Source: Bisporella sp. PMI_857
Taxonomy: Eukaryota > Ascomycota > Leotiomycetes > Helotiales > Helotiaceae
Direction of reading: 5' to 3'
NCBI GenBank assembly: GCA_021307315.1
Contig: JAJSPD010000012.1
Location: 372,001 to 436,000, forward strand
DNA: 64,000 bases
The notes below the pieces were generated by a model. It was given only the letters and a program-made list of their open reading frames with translations, searched no databases and was not told where the DNA came from. Positions 58,080 to 64,000 of the stretch are shown piece after piece. The translations under genes were made by a program, and so were the position numbers. The number at the start of each line of letters is the position of its first letter. The stretch's first letter is position 1.

Positions 58080-58260
58080 TCAAGTCCGTAAGTACAATCT
58101 CCCTACCCAGTGCGCTTGCTCCTCGATATCAAGGCTAGTTAAATTCTGAATTAGGACATCAACTTCTGATTCAGTCCACCCAAAACCCAGAAATCTTGCT
58201 GCCCATGTACTTTGGAAGCCTTCAAACTTCCGCCGGGACAGTAGGTTCAAATATAATTGT
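58080..58260 (-). pseudogene. coding-like fragment, possible 5' exon
   Basis: The minus strand reads as protein here (QLYLNLLSRRKFEGFQSTWA, then GWTESEVDVLIQNLTSLDIE and EQAHWVGRL). An in-frame TAA stands just before the stretch and a TGA ends it. A GTACTT donor after GRL could join to an acceptor ahead of the 57980 exon in a common frame, making this the 5' part of that gene. If so, the in-frame TAA at its start may mark decay. Confidence 0.35.
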
Positions 58261-58377
58261 TAATCTTGATCCTAGGATAATATCTTGATTGAATTTAACG
58301 AGCAAGGAATCAAAACTATTTACATATGATGTTCAATCTCTGCAAGTGGACCCTCCCAAGATTACTTATCTATATGC

Positions 58378-59436
58378 TTAAAGCGCCATGAGCCAAAAAG
58401 GTACCGTCAGCATAGCCATATTGGAACCAAAAGTACTCCCAGCTCTCTTCTTGATTTCATCCGTGCTGCTCTGAGGTTTATTTCCCTCCACACCCGTTCC
58501 TAGAGTTTTCATGCAGGTGAGTTGCGATTCCGCCTGGGTTATCGGACTTCCATTTCCGGGATAGAATAATGTAAGGATTGGAGCAGCACCATAAAGAAAA
58601 GCTTCGGCGGAACCAATCGGAAAGTCACCCTAGAGACGTGTTACTTAAGCTGTGTAGCTAAAAAAAAAAAATGCTATTACACTTACCGAAACAGAAGTGG
58701 TGTTCATCGGGGTTAGGTTATACTACTGAGGGAGAATTGTCCAGCAATTTGAAGTTGAGTTTTGTGCTTCACTGATAGGTTTCGGGGAATCTGGTCCAGA
58801 AAACGCTGTCCAATGATCTGTAAAATATAACTACACTGAAGTCAATTCTTTCACTTACGTGAAGCAGTAAGCCCGCCCCATTGATCACTAGCTGTGAGGG
58901 CATTGTAGGCGGCATCTAAGTTTTCACTTAAGGCATTTCAAAGCTTAGCACAGGTATCCGCGCTCCCAAGACCCTTTAAATCGGCCTCAGCTGCCCTCCT
59001 CGTCAAGGCGTTGATACAGCCGCTAGAAATGGCATCCCTGCATGTCCCCTGAGATACCGCAACTGATGGACCTGGAAATGGAAGCAAGTTCTTGACCTTG
59101 TTGAAGAAGATCACACAAGCACCTGTTCCAACTGGGTCCTTACTAGGAGGAGTTCTTAGATAGAAAGTCTTGTGGAAGTTTTGGTTACCAGTGGAATGGA
59201 GCGCCTTCTACCCGGTAAAGCCCAGGGAGATTAGTTGAGCTTACAGGAATCCGGGCGAGCCCAATGTTGTTGAATGTTTTGTCACTAACAGCACACTTCG
59301 GCTCTCTATTGTTGCTTGGATCGGCTGGGCATTTAATATCAAGGCATCCTACGATTGGGGAAGAAAGATCTTGGGCAGAGATGCTTGAGATGAATACTGC
59401 CGCAATTACCGCAGTGATCTATGGGGAAAGATACAT
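58378..59436 (-). pseudogene. decayed gene for secreted, probably GPI-anchored protein
   Basis: From ATG at 59434-59436 the minus strand encodes MYLSP, a TAG (59419-59421), then ITAVIAAVFISSISAQD, a signal-peptide-like core, and VGCLDIKCPAD with NNIGLARIPVSSTNLPGLYR. Near 59195 the frame shifts and continues as NQNFHKTFYLRTPPSKDPVG, TGACVIFFNK and GTCRDAISSGCINALTRRAA. A TGA (58938-58940) follows CAKL; after an intron (GTAAGT...TTTTACAG) comes ISEAQNSTSNCWTILPQ and a TAG (58723-58725), then a further intron and a final exon ending FGSNMAMLTVPFWLMAL, hydrophobic like a GPI-attachment signal. Three stops and one frameshift in an otherwise coherent gene mark it as a pseudogene. The family looks like Cys-containing secreted proteins known from related fungi; function unknown. 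Confidence 0.7.
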
Positions 59437-59498
59437 GTTGAAGTCGTATAGGTGATTGGTAAGGACTAGCCAATAGCTGAAGCTGAACGCGAAAGCTA

Positions 59499-59530
59499 GC
59501 GTGAGTGTTGCTGTGCGTGAGTGTTGCTGT
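59499..59530 (+). repeat. perfect 16-bp tandem duplication
   Basis: GCGTGAGTGTTGCTGT occurs twice in direct succession, in the presumed leader of the decayed gene. Confidence 0.9.
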
Positions 59531-60745
59531 ACTCGAGGATCACAGGAAAAATGAAGAAGTCAACAAAATGAGTTTCGTGGGAGTGGGATTGAGTGATTTG
59601 CAGGGGTTTGTAGTTGCTCTGGTGGGAGAATTCCATATATTGTCAAACTGTTGGATTGTTGGGTATATAATTTACTGCACGTTACTCTATGTACCCTGTT
59701 ATATGCATCTGCTACTCAACCTTGTTTTAGCTATATAAAACATCCTAAAGGAGTTAAGTAATGCAACCAACCAAAAGTACTGTACATACCATAAATTGCA
59801 GACGGGTTCTCCCAGCTGTCCTGGTAAGAGTATAATATCTTGGCCAGGTTTTAAGACTTTGGCCATCAGAATCGTTGTCCTCATCCTTTACTTCCGTTCT
59901 GACCAACTGCGGAAGCGTATTGTGATATCACAGCCCTCCAAAGATGTAAAGAAAAAAGAGCATGGATCGATCTGCAACGGCACGAAATGCGGACGCAATG
60001 CTACGGAATGAGGACGAGATCACCCCAGGTAGGGTGGAGACGACAAAACTTTGGCTGTACTTCATGTTGATGAACGATAGCTCTTACAAAACGAACTGGT
60101 TATTGAGACTCTATATACTTCATATTTGATCCACTTTCACAAGGCCAGAATGTTGAGTAAGACACAACACACTAGGGGCTATAGATCTATTCGGGGGCAA
60201 ATTTTCGCGTAAAACACACCTGGTTGCGAGATTATTCTTATTCGGGGGAAGGGGTGGCAGGCTGTGCGAAAGCCCGTCCTTTGGCCGCTGTTTAATCTTG
60301 TGAGCACTGTCAACTTTCTCTAACTATCATTTCATCCGGATTCGTGGCATATCGAGCGCTACATTTCGTAAATTGAATAGGTCGGGTACTATGATTGGGT
60401 GGATCGTAAAAGCTCAAGGCATATATTTTTATTCCCCGTATAATTTAAGGTTCCCTCCAATAGCAATCTGGAGCCCGTGTCGAACTGATGGCCGGTTTCG
60501 TCTTTGAGAAACCAGGAGTACCGGGTACTTACTTACCAAGCAAGAACATTTTTGTAAGGCTAACATCAGATAGGACATGTCAACATCCTGTTTTGAAATG
60601 ATGACTATCGAAACTGGCTCGGCGGCATGCCCGACTATTAGGGCGACTATCATTTAAAATGAACCCTCCGAGAAAGTCTAATAACATTTAACGAAACTAT
60701 CCGCCCTTGAAAATAATCGCATGTGGTCGCAACTTATATATTATC
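59531..60745. other. intergenic, nothing recognised
   Basis: AT-rich 1.2 kb with short open frames on both strands that match nothing I know. Should include the 3' flank of the Zn2Cys6 gene. Confidence 0.45.
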
Positions 60746-62681
60746 TCACCAGCTGATAGTAACCGGAGGCTCAATTATCCTCATATCATCATCCCTTAAA
60801 AGCTTGGAAACGCAGACTGAAAGCTTGCGCCCAGGCAAAAAGTACGCATACTCCAAAATCAGTCGTGTGACTGGGTTTTCCTTGTTCCCATTATTTACTG
60901 CCTCGTTCTCCTTTTCTATAAACCAGTCTGCAATCCTGATAGCAATTCGGCATTCATCTTCCCCTTCCATTCCTGGGTTATATTTTAGAAGTGCAACGGC
61001 TTCCTTCCTCAAGTAATCCTGGCAACGCGTAGCAACCACGAATAGGGCAACGAGAATGCCTGCTTTTAAGAATGTTGTAATCTTTCGCGGATTGCCTCGC
61101 TCAACAGTGAAAAGGTCATTTGATAGGAGCAGTATCCGAGTAGCATCTTTCCTCCGAGCATCTCTATCTGGATCTCGTTCCCACCGATCCATTAGGAAAT
61201 TTGACGAGTAATATCTGAGCATCAATATGGTAGCAACTTGGAACTCCTTGGAAGTGCGAGGCTCACGTCGACACTTTTCGAAAAGGGGTTGATATGCAGC
61301 CTTCCAAGCTATTGCACGTCGTCGTTGGTCGAGGGCTTCCTCTTCGGAAACAAAACGTCTATATTGGAGATTCATACTGGATTGGGGAGGAGCGGCCATC
61401 AGCGGCTGTAGAGTAGTTATGTAGTAGCCGTTAGGTGCAGAAAATGGCTTTTCGTCTAGTACCTCCAATTCAGGGTTGGGCCAATACAGGCTCGGGGCTA
61501 CCGGGAAGTATGGACATGTCTGAGCGGTTTTCAGATCAGAATATGGAGGTAGAACGACTTCATGTAGCTCTCTTAGCTGAGATGTTGCGCTGATTTCTTT
61601 GGGTTGCGGTTGCACAAATACCGTTCGAGTCGCCTCACTGCTGTCATACAACTGGATTAAGTCATGGAGGTGAGCAAAGGCAGCAAGAAGATCTGTATCG
61701 ATGATTCGAGTGTTAACGATCGATCGAACCGTCGCAGGCCGCTCACCAGACCGCCGCCAATGGAAGTCATAGAGTAGTTTGAAGGCTGCTTTCGCCTGCA
61801 TCGCAGCGACTGCATGATTTCCTTGGTAGAACTCGAATGTCATAGTGAGGAAACATGCAAGAAGGGCGTTGCGCAGATTGTACTCGTCACTGAAGTTTGA
61901 TGGCAGTTTGCGCATGAGACATAGAGCTATTGAATACTGTTTCAATGCGAAGGAGTTATGGCGTGATGCTTCTTGCCGTCTGTGTTCATCCCTCATCGGA
62001 GCGGTACTCGTCAAAATCATGATATTCATGTGCACAGCTGCCAATGCCACGACTGCATAACGTATGAATGGTTCTGCATGACATAGTTGTGGAAGCATGG
62101 TAGACCAAATATGCCCATCATAATACACAGACATTCGTTCCGCAGTCTGATTCTGAAATAGCATAAAATACTGATGCTCTGTATCATTTTCATAAATGGT
62201 AGTTCGAGGCTTGATAAGAATGGTAGGTGTTCGACCAACTGGGGTAATGGTCAGTGAAATAAGAAGGTCGAAGTCTAAAGCGCTTGCCTTTGTGCTGAAC
62301 GAGCTGGCTAGAGCCCGTCAACTGCTGACCCTTCGGTATGATATGCCTGCTGCGCTCGAATTCTGATGGCCTAGTCGGATATCCATCACATTCGAATCCA
62401 TCCTTGAGACATCTCCCACAACTTGGCTTTTGCTCGTCGCACTTGTATCTTCTCTTTCTGTAAGGTGTCGGCGGTTAGTTCCCATATGTGTACAACTCCC
62501 CATTCTGCTGTGTTTGCAATTTACGTACCTGCCTAAGGAGAAGTATTAGCAATCTCCAAGATAGAGAATGGGTATCTGGCTTACATGTTTGACAACCAAA
62601 TCTGGACTTCGTTCCACATTGACGTTTCCTCTTTGGTTTTTCTAGATTCCTGATAGGTAATGTTCCCGGACCCTCGAGCAT
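60746..62681 (-). CDS. Zn2Cys6 transcription factor with microexon
   Basis: Predicted nuclear regulator. Exons 62585-62681, 62529-62532 (4 nt), 62288-62457 and 60746-62238 give 587 residues. Joined, the zinc cluster reads FGCQTCRKRRYKCDEQKPSC followed by GRCLKDGFEC, with the exact C-x2-C-x6-C-x6-C-x2-C-x6-C spacing. The microexon GCAG lies between CCTTAG and GTACGT and supplies most of the Cys-Arg codons; without it the frame hits a stop at once. The third intron is GC-AG (AAAG/GCAAGC ... CCCCAG, 49 nt). The rest is a fungal-specific regulatory domain (MLFQNQTAERMSVYYDGHIW, CHAEPFIRYAVVALAAVHMN, YSIALCLMRKLPSN), as in the DUF3468/Fungal_trans_2 class. Targets are not inferable. The ATG at 62681 begins MLEGPGTLPIRNLEKPKRKR; the frame is open further upstream. 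Confidence 0.82.
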
Positions 62682-64000
62682 GGCAATCCAATCATTTAAC
62701 TTGACGGCGATGTAAGCATGCTGGCATATAAAGCAGACTATGTCCGATTCTTGTAAAGGTGCTTATCGCAAAGATTCCAGCATAAATACAATTGCTATCC
62801 AGCCGTTCCTTGAGCCCACTGCCAGTAGATACAGTAATTGTCATGTACTTCGCCAGAAGGATGCATAATTAGGGGAAAGGATGGCGGAAGTTCAGCCTGG
62901 TGTTTCGTTACATGGGCTGGATTGCATCAGACCTTGGACGCCTCGTTGCTGTCCTTGGTACCATTGTCGAGCTCAAAGTAGGGAAGCTTGAAATACACGG
63001 GCCAATGGCGGAGGACGTGGGGGCCATTATGTGGAATTGCATGCTTACCTCAGCACCGACTCTTGGCGATGGAGTTGGACACAAACACCATCGCCCCTTT
63101 CCTACCAATCCCTTGTAGCTGAGAGTCAAACCCTACAAAGTAGCCATAATTAAGAATGAGGCTGACTTGCAGCAATACAATATCGTCAGCCCTGGCTTCA
63201 GCTGGGGCTGCACGCATGCGATCTACCGATCTCATCGGAATTCATAATTGTGCTACGCCGGCGCCTCTCTGTGTAATTTGAAGTCCTCTTTACCTTTAAA
63301 CGAGTCTCCTTCATACCGGGCATGAACATCTATTTGTGTTTCTCGGAGAGTTCGTTGAAAGATCGCAGAAGAAGCCTCCCGACCGCCTTGGTTCAGCTTG
63401 GAATAGGTCTCTTCCGTAATTCTGTCTAGTCCTCTTCCTCGCTACACTGTTCAAGTGGGATAATATCAATATCAGCCATAAGCTGAGTCCAGTTCGTTAG
63501 TATAGCTATGGTAGCTGTACAGAAAAGACATGATTGAGTACTGTCATATTTTCAGATATATCACTGATGGAATTCCACTAGTAGCGAACATAAACACCCC
63601 ATAAGTAGAATCTCATAAATATAATACCGAGCCTGGGCCGTGCCACATCGGCCGCGCACAGCATGTGTGGGTTTCCGCTTGGATTCCTCATTCCTTTAAT
63701 CTACTCGGCATAATCTCCGGGAGCCAGTTTGTTCATTGAATCAATAGTACTCCTAAAAGACGCTGAATATCCAGTACCCTTGCTCCACAGCTTACCGTAA
63801 TCTGACTAGTACAATAGGCTGGAGAATTCCAGAAGATAATTCCTACATCACTTAGAATGAGGAGTGGAATGAGAACATCTCCACTTTCTAGAATCTTCAG
63901 AAGCATCGAGCCGTCTAGGCGCCGCATTCAGCGACCAGCAAAAATATACGCTCTGCGAACGGTTTAACATGCTCTGTGCCATAGAACGGTGCTGTGTCCT
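62682..64000. other. right flank, no gene recognised
   Basis: Upstream of the Zn2Cys6 gene; its promoter should be here. The first ~75 nt are in frame with it and read like protein (ESDIVCFICQHAYIAV). Frames at 62900-63118 and 63733-63927 are not convincing. Confidence 0.45.

Overview
The window is nuclear DNA of a filamentous ascomycete (Pezizomycotina). Genes carry short GT-AG introns (mostly 45-140 nt) with CTAAC-like branch sites. The gene set is typical of such fungi: an INO80 subunit Ies1, ATG1 kinase, a GPI mannosyltransferase, a Pth11/rhodopsin-type membrane protein, a DUF1996-WSC secreted protein, a CYP504-like P450 and a Zn2Cys6 regulator. The overall look suggests Leotiomycetes (Helotiales), but that is an inference from protein resemblance, not a measurement. 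There are no bacterial features, CRISPR arrays or tRNA/rRNA genes that I could recognise.

Layout. 1-14.6 kb: a short bZIP-like protein, Ies1, an M20 amidohydrolase, a zinc-independent MDR oxidoreductase and a small single-pass membrane protein, all on the plus strand with long leaders and gaps. 16.2-26.1 kb, minus strand: a secreted FAD oligosaccharide-oxidase-type enzyme whose C-terminal chitin-binding (CBM18) tail is broken, a Ser-rich protein with a C-terminal CxxC pair, and ATG1. 27-34.8 kb: an unresolved small gene, ornithine aminotransferase, GPI mannosyltransferase 3 and a Dal5-type MFS transporter. 35-38 kb is gene-poor and holds a 252-bp MITE-like element. 38.1-52.4 kb: an F-box protein, a Pth11-like receptor-type protein, two small unrecognised proteins, a CYP504-like P450, a CobW-type GTPase and the DUF1996-WSC protein. 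52.4-64 kb: a large gap, a small conserved protein with a GC-AG intron, a small protein related to the one at 45.2 kb, a decayed secreted-protein gene and a Zn2Cys6 transcription factor.

The genes do not form an evident biosynthetic cluster; most are independent housekeeping or accessory genes. The sequence-level surprises are gene structure and decay: a 4-nt microexon inside the zinc-cluster codons, two GC-AG introns, a 35-nt intron in the P450, an intron in the 3' UTR, and two decayed regions with several stops and frameshifts. Exon joins were worked out by hand from reading frame, splice signals and family resemblance; all frame sums were checked for the joined models.
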